Below are positions 10,512-20,187 of a stretch of DNA of 64,000 nt, piece after piece. Where the stretch lies: contig JANBRJ010000020.1 of the NCBI GenBank assembly GCA_027577595.1, forward strand, positions 124,001 to 188,000, read 5' to 3'. The notes beneath the pieces are model-generated. The model did not search any database, had not been told where the DNA came from, and saw only the letters and a program-made list of their open reading frames with translations. Numbering within the stretch: the stretch's first letter is position 1; the number at the start of each line of letters is the position of its first letter. The stretch comes from Coemansia sp. RSA 487 (lineage: Eukaryota > Kickxellomycota > Kickxellomycetes > Kickxellales > Kickxellaceae). The position numbers and the translations under genes are program-made.

Positions 10512-10704
10512 TGAATGGCACAAACCGATACAAACTTGTTGGGCCAGGAAACCAAAGTGTATATATTTTTTGTGCGCGTGAAACGGAGCGGAGGAAAACT
10601 CGAGCTCACTTTCCAAATTAATTTTCTCTTTTCTCTATTCTCTTATTTCAACAAGCACCTCACATAAAATAGCTTTATACTTGTCCACTATTTTTAAGGA
10701 TAAT

Positions 10705-11577
10705 ATGACAGGCAACAATCTTTCTGACCGCAATAGTCAAGGAAATGCGCAGCCGTCTTTCGAGTCTTTCGACAAAGGCGACGACGGTTTTGACAGCGAA
10801 AGACGTAGAAATTCGGACACCGAATTATTCTCCATTTTCGATTCATTCTTTCACTCTTTATTCGATACCTTCTCAGGCCGCCAAGATATATTCGATACGA
10901 GCCTTCCCTTTTCACGCCAACTCAATGCACAGACGTTGATTCTGCGCAACGGAACAGTCTGGGAGCCTCCATACGCGCACTTGCTCAGACAGCTAGGGCT
11001 TTTCGATCCTATCGTGATTCCAAGACAGAGGATCGGAAGGCATGATAGCACTTTCCCTGTTGTTGTCCACTCTGCTAAGGCATTACAGCGACCGATTGAT
11101 CAGAGAGCGGGAAACGATAATCCTTGGTCGCAAGAGAGGGATAGCATTGCAGATGGTGCAAGACACGATATCCGCTCTATCATTGATCCGATCAGCGAGA
11201 CCTTTGGTGAGACTACTCGATGGGCATTAGGAAGTCTGTTTGGCCAAATGCGAAACGCCATGGACTATGTTGAATCGACGATCCAGCGCCGTGGCGAGCA
11301 GCAACATGAAGACAACAAGCAGCAGGCGCAAGAAAGCAATGATCTGTCGCCGTCGTTCTTCCGGGTGATTAGAAGCGACTTGATTTCAAACTTTGACAAA
11401 GTGTTTCCAGAGGCTGGCGAAAACATCCGTAGCAGCTACTGTCAGATTTCATCGCGCACCCTGCCAGATGGATCGATTGAGACCCGCAAGGTTGTTCGCG
11501 GCAACGACGGTACCAAACAAACAACAGTCACAAGACACTATCTGGACTCCTCAAAGCATGACGAGACAAATGGTTAG
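10705..11577 (+). CDS. HAX1-like protein
   Basis: A 290-residue protein with no catalytic motif. Its C-terminal part carries LPDGSIETRKVV followed by GTKQTTVTRH, closely matching the end of animal HAX1 (PDGxxEExRTVxDxxGxxETTVTR). The N-terminal region is Asp/Phe/Ser-rich with FSIFDSFFHSLFDTFSG, comparable to the acidic Phe-rich start of HAX1. HAX1 proteins are mitochondria-associated partners of the chaperone CLPB/Skd3 and HtrA2. Fungal relatives include poorly studied mitochondrial proteins. Function here is inferred from this motif only. The open frame begins earlier at TTG 10681; the first ATG is 10705. Confidence 0.6.
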   Translation: MTGNNLSDRNSQGNAQPSFESFDKGDDGFDSERRRNSDTELFSIFDSFFHSLFDTFSGRQDIFDTSLPFSRQLNAQTLILRNGTVWEPPYAHLLRQLGLFDPIVIPRQRIGRHDSTFPVVVHSAKALQRPIDQRAGNDNPWSQERDSIADGARHDIRSIIDPISETFGETTRWALGSLFGQMRNAMDYVESTIQRRGEQQHEDNKQQAQESNDLSPSFFRVIRSDLISNFDKVFPEAGENIRSSYCQISSRTLPDGSIETRKVVRGNDGTKQTTVTRHYLDSSKHDETNG

Positions 11578-11708
11578 CAGCGTGGCAATGGTGATTCGAT
11601 ACCTCTGATGACTTAGGGGTTAGGTCCAGATATTTATTTAGGAGAGTTTCATAATAAAAACGGGTCCGATCTTCTATGATCTGCTCAAAGAAAAGCGTAC
11701 TTTCCATG

Positions 11709-13130
11709 CTAATACTCGGTACCAAAATACCGATCTCCGAATAGCCCGTAGCCCGACCGAATCAAAAGGCTGTCAGGAGTGATGTTTGGCTCCAACATTG
11801 CAACAACAATCTTCACTCTGGGGAAAGCAGCTTGGATCGCATACACACCCTGTGGAGTTGCTAGCAGCGAAACAAAAACAATGGACTCTTCTTTGACACT
11901 ATGGTCAAGACAGATGCGAATGGCCATCATTGCGTTTGCGCCAGAAACAATGGTCGAGTCCATAAGAAGCACCTGCTGCTTGTCCATTCCTCTTGGAAGC
12001 TTGGCGTAGTGCAGTCTGGGCTCGTGAGACTCGGGATCGCCAACAATAAGGATTTTGCCGTAATGAGCCGGACGCAGGACGCTTCGGAGCGCCTTTTCCA
12101 TCACTCCGCCAGCACGGAGCACCGTCACCCCAGTGACGTCACGAGGTGCTTCGCATCCATGGTAGGGCATCCCCATCGGCGTTTCAACGGTTTTCTTTTC
12201 CAAGCGGAGCTGGCCCAGTCCGTACTCAATAACCAGCCGAGAAAGGCGGTCTGAATAGAATACAAAATCGCTGCGCGGCGTGGTGCGGTCGCATAGGATG
12301 GTCTGCATGGCAAGCACCTGCTTTGACTGTGGCAAGGTGATCAGTGTGCCTTGAAGGCTGCCAGGGCCACTGTACTGGCAAACGAGCTTTGGGCGCATCA
12401 GCAACGCATTGCGCTCGTCCAGCTGGCGCTTGATGTGCTGAATCATCAGGTCAATAGCCACCTCGTTGTCGAGACCTCGAGGGATGATGATGTCGGCATT
12501 GTTCATTGTTGGGCGGACGAAGCCGTCGTACGCAGGCTTGACAAACCGCTCGTACTGCTGGAGAATGCCCAGTGGATCGCGGCCGCGCTCGGTTATGTCG
12601 CGCTTGATACGGCGAGCAAGGCATATGTCGCTGTCGGTGTCGACAAATATCTTCATGTCCATCATGTCTAGAATCTCGGGATTGTACAGCGCAAAAATGC
12701 CCTCGAAAATGACGACGCTTGCGCCATACACATGCTGGGATGTGCTGCTTGGCGAGTGGGATGAAAAGTCATATTGCGGGATGTCGGTTGCTCTGCCTTG
12801 CTTCAAGTCCGAGAGGACCCTCAGTGCAGATGCATAGTCCGTGCTTGACGGGTGGTCAAAGTCATGGTTGTTCTCAAACGCCCGCTTCGACTCATCGGGC
12901 GTCAGCTGGCGGTAGAACGAGTCCATACTGATAATCACTACCCACGGAACATCAAGGCTTTCAAAAATACGCTTTGCAACGCTCGTCTTCCCGCTTGCGC
13001 TACCACCAGCAACGCCAACCATGTATGTAGGAATGTTCTTGCCGTCGGCGGTGTACCATGGAGGTCGTCCAGCGCTTTTCAAAAGCAGTGTCGAGCCTCG
13101 TCTGCTTTTTGCAGAGGCAGCAGTGCTCAT
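11709..13130 (-). CDS. URK1: Uridine/cytidine kinase fused to UPRT-like domain (Urk1/UCKL1)
   Basis: Pyrimidine-salvage enzyme phosphorylating uridine and cytidine. 473 residues. The P-loop GGSASGKTS sits at 42-50. SMDSFYRQLT, HDFDHPSSTD and FVDTDSDICLARRIKRD are uridine-kinase landmarks. From about residue 260 a uracil phosphoribosyltransferase-like domain follows (LRAGGVMEKALR, LLMDSTIVSGANAMMAI, FGDRYFGTEY), as in UCKL1 and yeast Urk1. The PRPP-loop region has the UCKL1-type sequence rather than that of active bacterial UPRT, so the second domain may be regulatory. An upstream open frame to 13271 encodes a hydrophobic string not found in the family. Confidence 0.93.
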   Translation of the reverse strand: MSTAASAKSRRGSTLLLKSAGRPPWYTADGKNIPTYMVGVAGGSASGKTSVAKRIFESLDVPWVVIISMDSFYRQLTPDESKRAFENNHDFDHPSSTDYASALRVLSDLKQGRATDIPQYDFSSHSPSSTSQHVYGASVVIFEGIFALYNPEILDMMDMKIFVDTDSDICLARRIKRDITERGRDPLGILQQYERFVKPAYDGFVRPTMNNADIIIPRGLDNEVAIDLMIQHIKRQLDERNALLMRPKLVCQYSGPGSLQGTLITLPQSKQVLAMQTILCDRTTPRSDFVFYSDRLSRLVIEYGLGQLRLEKKTVETPMGMPYHGCEAPRDVTGVTVLRAGGVMEKALRSVLRPAHYGKILIVGDPESHEPRLHYAKLPRGMDKQQVLLMDSTIVSGANAMMAIRICLDHSVKEESIVFVSLLATPQGVYAIQAAFPRVKIVVAMLEPNITPDSLLIRSGYGLFGDRYFGTEY

Positions 13131-13427
13131 GGATCCTTTACAGAGCAGCAACAGGAAGAAAAAGGCTGGTGTACAGTGAATACAATAAAGAAAGCAAGAA
13201 CGAAAAAGCGACAACCTCAAAAATAAACAAAAAGAGATCAAGAAAGGCGAAGCAAAAGACAAGATGGACAAAGCCTGCTGCTTCCTCAGGCTTTGCGCCT
13301 ATTGCTTGACGGATGAGACAGTGTATTATTGGCTTATGAATGCTATTGACACCCTCCCTTTCTTCCTTTCTTCCACACTGCTCTTGAAATCCCTTATATT
13401 CTAAACAAATTCAACCCCCGCTCTTGA
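13131..13427. other. Bidirectional promoter, URK1 / sugar transporter
   Basis: About 300 bp between divergent ATGs. Purine-rich on the URK1 side and CT-rich on the transporter side. No gene is seen. Confidence 0.5.
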
Positions 13428-15128
13428 ATGCAAATGGAAAGCACCCCCTCGCCGGTAAACCCTTCGCGTCGCGACTCCCGCTTCCTGGGCCAGCGCGGGT
13501 TTGCTGAAGCAGCACGATACATAACGCTGACGATTGCACTGGGCGGCCTTCAATTTGCATGGTCGGTTGAAACGGGGTTTGGCTCGCCATACTTGCTTTC
13601 GCTGGGGCTGCAGAAGTCGGTTGTTTCTCTTGTGTGGCTGGCTGGTCCGCTTTCGGGGCTTGTTACCCAGCCGCTTGTCGGGTTTTTAAGCGACAACTGC
13701 ACATCGAGACTCGGGCGCCGGCGACCCTACATAATCGGAGCAACTGTCGGTGTTGTTGTGTGCCTTACTGCTGTTGGATGGGCTCGTGAAATAGCCGGCG
13801 ACCAGTCGGTGGCGGCCATATGGCTTGCAGTTGCTGCGTTCTACGTGTTGGACTTTGCTATAAACTGCATCCAGGCCAGCCTTCGAGCCCTCATTGTTGA
13901 CACGCTGCCTGCTTCGCTCCAAGACGACGGCACAGCTTGGGCATCGCGTATGATCGGCATAGGAAATGTGCTTGGCTATCTCATGGGCTTTCTCGATCTC
14001 CCGCGCCTGCTGCCATTGCTTGGCTCCACACAGATGCAGATCCTGACGACGATTGCGTCTGCTGTGCTGTCTCTTTGTGTCTCTGTTACTTGCTACAGCG
14101 TCAAAGAGGTGCCCATCACCCGTCCAGCCGCCCCTGCTGCCAACAGCTTCAAAATGTTTGGCTCGCTTATAACATCGATGCGCTCGCTGCCCGCCGTCAT
14201 CAAACAGATATTTCGGATCCAGTTTTTTGCCTGGATTGGGTGGTTCCCGTTCTTGTTCTACAGCACGACATATGTTGCCGATCTCTACATTGCAAACCAT
14301 GACGGCCCTGAAGACGACGCGATACCTGATAAAGCCACGCGCGCTGGATCGCTTGCAATGTTCGCACACGCTGTGTCGTCGCTTGGTTTCTCCATTGTGC
14401 TTCCTGCATTCACATACTCTGCAGCATCTCCTCCCCCAGCCCATTCGCGCAGTTCTCGGGACTCTTCGCCGGCATTCCCCGGCGGCACTGTAAGGAGCAT
14501 CTGGCATCGCATACGAAAGAGAATCACTGTGGGCTTACCAACAATGTGGACCCTGTCTCTTTGTGTTTTTGCACTGTCAATGTTTTTGACGCTGACCATT
14601 TCAACGGCAAAAAGCGCAACACTGCTGATGGGCGTATGCGGTCTTTCGTGGGCAGTGGCTATATGGGTGCCCTTTTCGATGCTTGGCGAAATCATAAGCA
14701 CTTCTCCTTGTCTGGCAGGAAACGACGGACATGCAGCATTTGTCAGGAATCCTAGAAATGACGACAGCTATATGCAAGTAGCGAGCGCTGACAGTGACGC
14801 AGATGCTATTCCTTTGGAAAGCATCCATCACGACAGTAACAACGCCAATGGCGAACGCAGCGGCAGACATGGACTCTACAGCCAAAGATATACCGAATCC
14901 ATGTCCGCAGGCACGGTTCTTGGGCTTCACAATGTCTTTGTTGTTGTTCCACAGTTCATCACGGCATTGGCCAGCAGTCTGATATTTGCTCTGTTTGAGC
15001 ATATGGAGGGACCGCAGCCAGGCCCTGAAGGAGGGCAGCATGCCAAAGAAATAGCGACTGTATTGTGTCTTGGTGGGATTTCGTCGGCAGTAGCGGCCTA
15101 CTATGCGTGGAAGCTTTCCCGCCACTAG
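13428..15128 (+). CDS. GPH-type sugar (sucrose/alpha-glucoside) transporter
   Basis: Major-facilitator transporter of the glycoside-pentoside-hexuronide/SLC45 group, probably a proton-coupled sugar importer of the plasma membrane. 566 residues with about 12 hydrophobic helices. TM1 carries GGLQFAWSVETGFGSPYLLS and the loop after TM2-3 is SDNCTSRLGRRRPYI, the RxGRRRP signature of plant SUC transporters, SLC45 and fission yeast Sut1. The central loop (about 330-365) and a loop before the last helices (about 430-485) are hydrophilic and variable. A second ATG two codons downstream (13434) could also serve as start. Whether sucrose or maltose is the substrate cannot be told from the sequence. Confidence 0.88.
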   Translation: MQMESTPSPVNPSRRDSRFLGQRGFAEAARYITLTIALGGLQFAWSVETGFGSPYLLSLGLQKSVVSLVWLAGPLSGLVTQPLVGFLSDNCTSRLGRRRPYIIGATVGVVVCLTAVGWAREIAGDQSVAAIWLAVAAFYVLDFAINCIQASLRALIVDTLPASLQDDGTAWASRMIGIGNVLGYLMGFLDLPRLLPLLGSTQMQILTTIASAVLSLCVSVTCYSVKEVPITRPAAPAANSFKMFGSLITSMRSLPAVIKQIFRIQFFAWIGWFPFLFYSTTYVADLYIANHDGPEDDAIPDKATRAGSLAMFAHAVSSLGFSIVLPAFTYSAASPPPAHSRSSRDSSPAFPGGTVRSIWHRIRKRITVGLPTMWTLSLCVFALSMFLTLTISTAKSATLLMGVCGLSWAVAIWVPFSMLGEIISTSPCLAGNDGHAAFVRNPRNDDSYMQVASADSDADAIPLESIHHDSNNANGERSGRHGLYSQRYTESMSAGTVLGLHNVFVVVPQFITALASSLIFALFEHMEGPQPGPEGGQHAKEIATVLCLGGISSAVAAYYAWKLSRH

Positions 15129-15238
15129 CGGCAACGCTCAGACATTGAGCTGGTATTTTACCATGTAAATTCTTCATGTATAACTATATAATAGCCCTGT
15201 TGTGGGTTTTGTATGTAAAAGAAGAAACCAGGTGTAAA

Positions 15239-16240
15239 CTACGCGGTAGCATCATTCAACGCAACACACACAATGCCCTTTTGATGGCCCTTGAACTCTC
15301 GTATGATCTCGCCAGTGTAGACGCTCCAGAGTGCAGCCCGAGTGTCCGTAGACACAGTGACAAGATAGTCAGAGTCCCTCGAAAAAGCAGCATCCCAAAC
15401 CCACCGGTGGTGATAGGTAAGCGTGTGCATCAGCTCAACTGCCGCCCGGGCCACCTCCTCCCGTGTGCCGTTTGGTGCTGGAACCGGCGCCTCCGTAAGC
15501 CGCCACAGCTTTGCCGAGTGGTCCGAGGAGCATGTGGCAAGGTAATAGCCGTTGGAACTGAAAAGTACGCGCGTGATTCGATGACCCTCGTGTGCGTCGA
15601 AATTAATATACGGCTCCAGCTCCACAGTGCGGCCGGTCTGCGGCGAATTATCAATGATTAGGCGGTACATGAACAGCTGGCCGTGGTTGTTGCCCGCAAC
15701 CACCAACTGTCCGTTTGGCGAAATAGCAACGGACCTGATGGCCACGTCTGATTGCGGAACAACCTGACACAGGTTCTCCTTGTGCCTCCAGCTCCATACT
15801 CGCACTGTGCCCTTCTGGTCGCACGACACGATAAGTTCTTGGCGAGGGTCTGGATGAATTGCAATGTCGTTCACGACAGAGTTGTTCTTTAGCACACGCT
15901 TGCAGTTTCCGGCATAGACGTCCCACCACCGGATGGTTTCATCCTCGCTGCTCGTGGCCAAGAACTTGTAGTCCTGAGTGAATTCCACGGCAGTGACATT
16001 TGCCTTGTGTCCATCAAGCTTCAGCACCGGCGAGTCTGACGGTCCAAACACATCGTACAAGCTCACGCTTGGGTTGCCTGCAACCGCTAGGTAGTGCTTG
16101 TCGCTGGAGAGTGCCATACGGTTGATTTGCGATTCTGTGGTGTACGGAATCGTGCGTGTGCAGGTGCTCTTCAGCGCGTCCCACATTCGGATTGAGTGGT
16201 CGTATCCTGCGGTCACAAGTATAACTGGGTTCTCGTCCAT
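15239..16240 (-). CDS. LST8: TOR complex subunit Lst8 (WD40 protein)
   Basis: Seven-bladed WD40 propeller, an essential part of TORC1 and TORC2 that binds the TOR kinase domain. 333 residues, the family's usual size. The start MDENPVILVTAGYDHSIRMW and blades such as HKANVTAVEFTQDYKFLATS, GHRITRVLFSSNGYYLATCS and HHRWVWDAAFSRDSDYLVTV are diagnostic of Lst8/mLST8. It converges on the sugar transporter with 110 bp between stops and shares a 306-bp divergent promoter with CIA2. Confidence 0.96.
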   Translation of the reverse strand: MDENPVILVTAGYDHSIRMWDALKSTCTRTIPYTTESQINRMALSSDKHYLAVAGNPSVSLYDVFGPSDSPVLKLDGHKANVTAVEFTQDYKFLATSSEDETIRWWDVYAGNCKRVLKNNSVVNDIAIHPDPRQELIVSCDQKGTVRVWSWRHKENLCQVVPQSDVAIRSVAISPNGQLVVAGNNHGQLFMYRLIIDNSPQTGRTVELEPYINFDAHEGHRITRVLFSSNGYYLATCSSDHSAKLWRLTEAPVPAPNGTREEVARAAVELMHTLTYHHRWVWDAAFSRDSDYLVTVSTDTRAALWSVYTGEIIREFKGHQKGIVCVALNDATA

Positions 16241-16546
16241 TTCTAGTCAAGTCGGCTCGGATTTGTTTGCAGCAATTATAGCGTGGTGTCTTGCCTAATG
16301 AAAATGCAATATCAAGAATTTGGTGAACAAGTGTGGAAAGTGACGAGTACAAAATGCAAGAAAAAAAGTATGGTGAAAAAATCCAACCAAACCCAATCAG
16401 CTTTCTCTTTTCCTCCCTTAAAATTGGGGAAGTCTTCTGTCACCACCCACTTGCATTGGCTTCCAGCCTTCTCTCTTCCGCTTCCTCTCATAAAATCTCC
16501 AATTTATCATATCTTATACTCGCAGTATTCTTCCTTCTTCACAGCC
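16241..16546. other. Bidirectional promoter, LST8 / CIA2
   Basis: 306 bp between divergent start codons, with a pyrimidine-rich stretch before CIA2 (16395-16500). No gene is seen. Confidence 0.5.
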
Positions 16547-17023
16547 ATGAACATCACGCAAAAGATCAACGATGCCCCGATGGTGTACGAGGTAGTCACA
16601 AAAGCTCGCGGCGTCGAAGAAGCAGACTTTGACGACGCCGTCGATGACCCCATCGACTCGGAAGAGGTCTATGGACTTATCCGCAGCATCAACGACCCCG
16701 AGCACCCGCTAACTCTGGAGCAGCTGCATGTAGCCAACAAGGAGCACATCTATGTAGACGACCAGGTCAACCATGTTCTTATCGAGTTCACACCCACGAT
16801 CCCACATTGCTCCATGGCTACTCTGATCGGTCTCTGCATTCGCGTACGTCTGCTGCGCTCGCTTCCCGAACGCTTCAAGATCGACATCAAGGTTCGCCAA
16901 GGAACCCACCAGTCCGAAGACCAGGTCAACAAGCAGCTCAACGACAAGGAGCGTGTGGCTGCTGCGCTCGAGAACACTTATCTTTTGGACGTTGTAAACC
17001 AATGCCTAGCAACTGCGGCATAG
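16547..17023 (+). CDS. CIA2: Cytosolic Fe-S cluster assembly factor Cia2 (MIP18/FAM96 family)
   Basis: 158-residue DUF59 protein that, with Cia1 and Met18, delivers iron-sulfur clusters to cytosolic and nuclear proteins. Family landmarks are [34 protein letters not shown] with the conserved reactive Cys, and [25 protein letters not shown] (in two pieces). The open frame extends upstream to 16283, but [11 protein letters not shown] at 16547 is where homology begins and follows a CT-rich leader. Confidence 0.95.
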   Translation: MNITQKINDAPMVYEVVTKARGVEEADFDDAVDDPIDSEEVYGLIRSINDPEHPLTLEQLHVANKEHIYVDDQVNHVLIEFTPTIPHCSMATLIGLCIRVRLLRSLPERFKIDIKVRQGTHQSEDQVNKQLNDKERVAAALENTYLLDVVNQCLATAA

Positions 17024-17154
17024 CAGATCTGTGGATAACCCCATGGCCAGCTATAGCGTGTATTCTTCTTCAGTTAAATATAACAAATATTCTTTTTTAT
17101 CCAATTCCAGGTTACATTGTTGGTACACTTTTTGAGATAAGAGCCGTATGCTCT

Positions 17155-20100
17155 TTATTCAACGTTTCCAATAACCGGTGTGCTGATCGTCGAACTGCTG
17201 TGGGTATTATCTCGGCTTTCGCTCAAGGCATGCAGCGGGAACTCATTGACGATACTGGTGGTGGCATCGTAATCGTCAATGTCAATGGAGTCGAGTAAAT
17301 CACGAACATCGTCGGGAACCGGCTGACCATGCATATCAAGATACTCATCATTTCCTCTGAATTCGTCGCCGATGGCTGCGCTCCCATCTACACTGCGCGC
17401 TGTCGCCACACGCGATGCGCTCTGTGGGTTATAGACGCTTGATTTGGAGATGTTGGAATTCGCCGTTACCCGTGCTCTGTGATTGCCGAGCCCCGGGCCA
17501 CCCAGCTGCTGCTCGCTGGAGTGGGCTGACAGACCATCACGCAGCGCAGCACGCAGCTGGTCAACATTAACATATGGTGCAAGCATAGAATCGCGCCGTA
17601 CTTGTGCCTCCCAATCCACTGAAACCCGTGCACGAATATCTTTCACTTGGCTAGCCGAATTCTGCGCCTCCTTTGTTGACACGCCGCCATCTCCTGAGTT
17701 GCACAGAATGCGATTCACAGATTCAGAGTCGGCTTTCCAGTAGTCCTTATCGATGTTGCCTTGCCTTGCACGTAAGTTGTCACATTGAGTAGCAATGTCA
17801 GCTCCAAGCATATCCAGAATCGACTCGTGGTTCAGCGTCTTTATAAACAAGGAGGCACTGTCTTTATTGCAGATGTCTGCTGCCCCCTTGTTCGCTGATA
17901 CCACAGCATCTACGTTTGCACGGCTGTTATAAATCGATATGGCACTTGATCTGTTCAAACAGACATCCTCTATATCACTGTTCCAAAACCCAGATTCTTT
18001 GGTTCTTTCGACCAAAGTGCTGATTGTGGCTTTGGCGTTGTCGCTCAAGGACAAGAACGCAGTTTGCTTATATACCATAGCCAAAAGAGTGACCCATGCT
18101 TGGTCCACATCGACTGGTGCGCAGCTGTCGGCGAGAACCAGCGTGTGTTGAACTGTATAGTTGCGCTGTGCGCAGAGTAACCCGCAAAGAATGCCCGTAA
18201 TAGCTGCGTAGCTCGCTATATTTGTCAAGGTGCTGCCGGCTTGATGCTCCTGTATTAGTTGCCCGCCAATTTTCCTATAGATTGCATCTGCTAGTTCCGG
18301 CCGCCACGAGCTGTCGCTTTCTTGAGCTGCGGCGTTGGCGTGATTGTGCCGTAGAATTATGATAATGCAATCAGCTGCCTGTGTTCGTATAATCTGATCT
18401 TCGTGCGATACCAATGTAAATATAGGAGCAAACGCTTTGAATGGCAGCACAAAGGAGTTGGTGGGCTTTTCGCGACCGACCCCGCCACTAACAAGTACAA
18501 TATAAAGCACCTGAATTAGCCAGTGCTGACGTGCGCTGTGCTTGTTTTGATCTACCGTCTTTGGAGATCCTGACCACCTCAGCCGCATTTTCTGAACAAG
18601 GTACTCTACCATGTCTGCAATCTGGCTGCTGTAGTAATGATGCCTCGCAAGGCTGCCAATACCTGCCAAAAGGTGGTAGTAATTGGAATACTTTTCTGGT
18701 GCTTCTTGCTCTCCGCTGATGTCGAATTCGCTCCCTGTCGAGGCTGCCTCTAGAACTGCTGAAAACATGCGAGAATCGGGGCTAGTGAGTTGTTTATCGA
18801 CAACTGACTCTAGCAAGAATGTAACAAGTACATTGAGCACGTCCATGACTGAGATTCCCACCAACACATGTGGCTGGCAGAATAGACACTCGAGTATACG
18901 AATAATACACATTTGTCGGCTTGTCTCTTTGCGATTGTCGGCGGTCTGCGCTTGTGACGGACCATCTTTCAGCTGAGATTCTGTAGCTCTTAGTCTCCTG
19001 AGCACATTCACATCGCTATCCATCGCACCGCTCAAGTATAGGTTTGATTTATGCATACCGTTTGTCAACAGCCCCAATACTTCAACAATAACCATGTTCC
19101 GATCCTGTGGCTGAAGAAGTCCGATGACTTTCGTCACAATCTGTACGCACAGTGGGACAGGCTGCCATTGGAAGCTTCTGTCCAGCTGCTTGAAAATCTC
19201 CGCAACAATTACATGAGAGTGCTGTCCATGGGAGCTACGAACAAGTGTTTCCAGGCACTCCCAGGCCCAGCTGCCAAGGACTGCGTTGCTCGGAGCAGAG
19301 CCTGGGTTTCCATCGATTCTGCCAATCCGATCCGCAACAGGTGTGCTATCTGCAGGTCCTTCTGGCGCAGAAAATCGTGCGACGCAAGCGGCTATTGTTT
19401 TGACCACGCATGGGAGTTCGTAGTAACAGTCGTTTGCATAGGTTGCCTGGCTCTCTGCGACTGCCTGGATTGCGCACAGTCCCAAAGCGATCCGGGATGA
19501 ATCGATTGCACCCTTGCCGTCGTATTTCTTTGCAAACGATGCAAATTTCCTTATTAGTCCAGAGTAAAGAGAGCAGAGCTCCTTGTCTATAGCCAGCGTT
19601 GACCCGGTATGCTGTTTGCAGAATATTGTGAATGTGTGAACAGAAGCCTTGGAGAGAACAAAGCTGTTTGCTGATAATGCTGTATCGAGCGATGCAAGCA
19701 CATCCCTGGCAAAGAAGTGGAGATCGCGTCCGCAAGAGTCGAGCAAGGCATCGAAGATGCAAAGAGCGACATGTACGTCAGCATACCTTCGCTTCTGTGC
19801 ATCTCGAGAAACACGTTTGGACAAATAAGCGCCGACCTTTGTTAGCTTCGCTGGCTTGCTCTGCGTGTAGTATACGAGGTATGAGAGCTCGTTGCTGTTC
19901 GGTACAGCGTTACTAGCCTTTTCCAGGGGAAAACAGCGCTCGATCAGCGTCGCGTGCTTGACGTAACGTCTAAAAAACGGGTTGAAAATAACAAAATCTG
20001 GCGGTGATTGGGATGTTGGTGAAAATGGTTGCGGTTCTAAGCAATCAGAGCAAGGGCGAAATAAAAGAGCTGCTACTTTGTGGAGGAGTGCTGAATTTCT

Positions 20101-20187
20101 GGCCGTCTGATGGTTGCGGCCAGTGGCTCGAGACAGTGTCAGCCCTGAATAAGAGCGCGGTTGGTGAGAAGGGGGCTCCTGTGCCAT
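17155..20187 (-). CDS. EFR3: Plasma-membrane scaffold Efr3
   Basis: Efr3 recruits the phosphatidylinositol 4-kinase Stt4 (with Ypp1) to plasma-membrane patches. About 1010 residues, mostly alpha-helical repeats. RYVKHATLIERCFPL, NSNELSYLVYYTQSKPAKLTKVGAYL (seen in pieces) and DLHFFARDVL match the N-terminal block of yeast and animal Efr3. The tail (last about 150 residues) is polar and low complexity. The first about 90 residues before the conserved block are atypical. A pyrimidine-rich TTTTTTAG lies just before the homology at about 19973, so part of this region could be intron and the true first exon may differ. ATG 20187 is the first ATG; the frame to 20223 opens with TTG. Confidence 0.85.
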   Translation of the reverse strand: MAQEPPSHQPRSYSGLTLSRATGRNHQTARNSALLHKVAALLFRPCSDCLEPQPFSPTSQSPPDFVIFNPFFRRYVKHATLIERCFPLEKASNAVPNSNELSYLVYYTQSKPAKLTKVGAYLSKRVSRDAQKRRYADVHVALCIFDALLDSCGRDLHFFARDVLASLDTALSANSFVLSKASVHTFTIFCKQHTGSTLAIDKELCSLYSGLIRKFASFAKKYDGKGAIDSSRIALGLCAIQAVAESQATYANDCYYELPCVVKTIAACVARFSAPEGPADSTPVADRIGRIDGNPGSAPSNAVLGSWAWECLETLVRSSHGQHSHVIVAEIFKQLDRSFQWQPVPLCVQIVTKVIGLLQPQDRNMVIVEVLGLLTNGMHKSNLYLSGAMDSDVNVLRRLRATESQLKDGPSQAQTADNRKETSRQMCIIRILECLFCQPHVLVGISVMDVLNVLVTFLLESVVDKQLTSPDSRMFSAVLEAASTGSEFDISGEQEAPEKYSNYYHLLAGIGSLARHHYYSSQIADMVEYLVQKMRLRWSGSPKTVDQNKHSARQHWLIQVLYIVLVSGGVGREKPTNSFVLPFKAFAPIFTLVSHEDQIIRTQAADCIIIILRHNHANAAAQESDSSWRPELADAIYRKIGGQLIQEHQAGSTLTNIASYAAITGILCGLLCAQRNYTVQHTLVLADSCAPVDVDQAWVTLLAMVYKQTAFLSLSDNAKATISTLVERTKESGFWNSDIEDVCLNRSSAISIYNSRANVDAVVSANKGAADICNKDSASLFIKTLNHESILDMLGADIATQCDNLRARQGNIDKDYWKADSESVNRILCNSGDGGVSTKEAQNSASQVKDIRARVSVDWEAQVRRDSMLAPYVNVDQLRAALRDGLSAHSSEQQLGGPGLGNHRARVTANSNISKSSVYNPQSASRVATARSVDGSAAIGDEFRGNDEYLDMHGQPVPDDVRDLLDSIDIDDYDATTSIVNEFPLHALSESRDNTHSSSTISTPVIGNVE

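Noticed and set aside
13686-14507. 273-codon minus-strand frame inside the sugar transporter
   Set aside because: Antisense shadow of the transporter; no motif.
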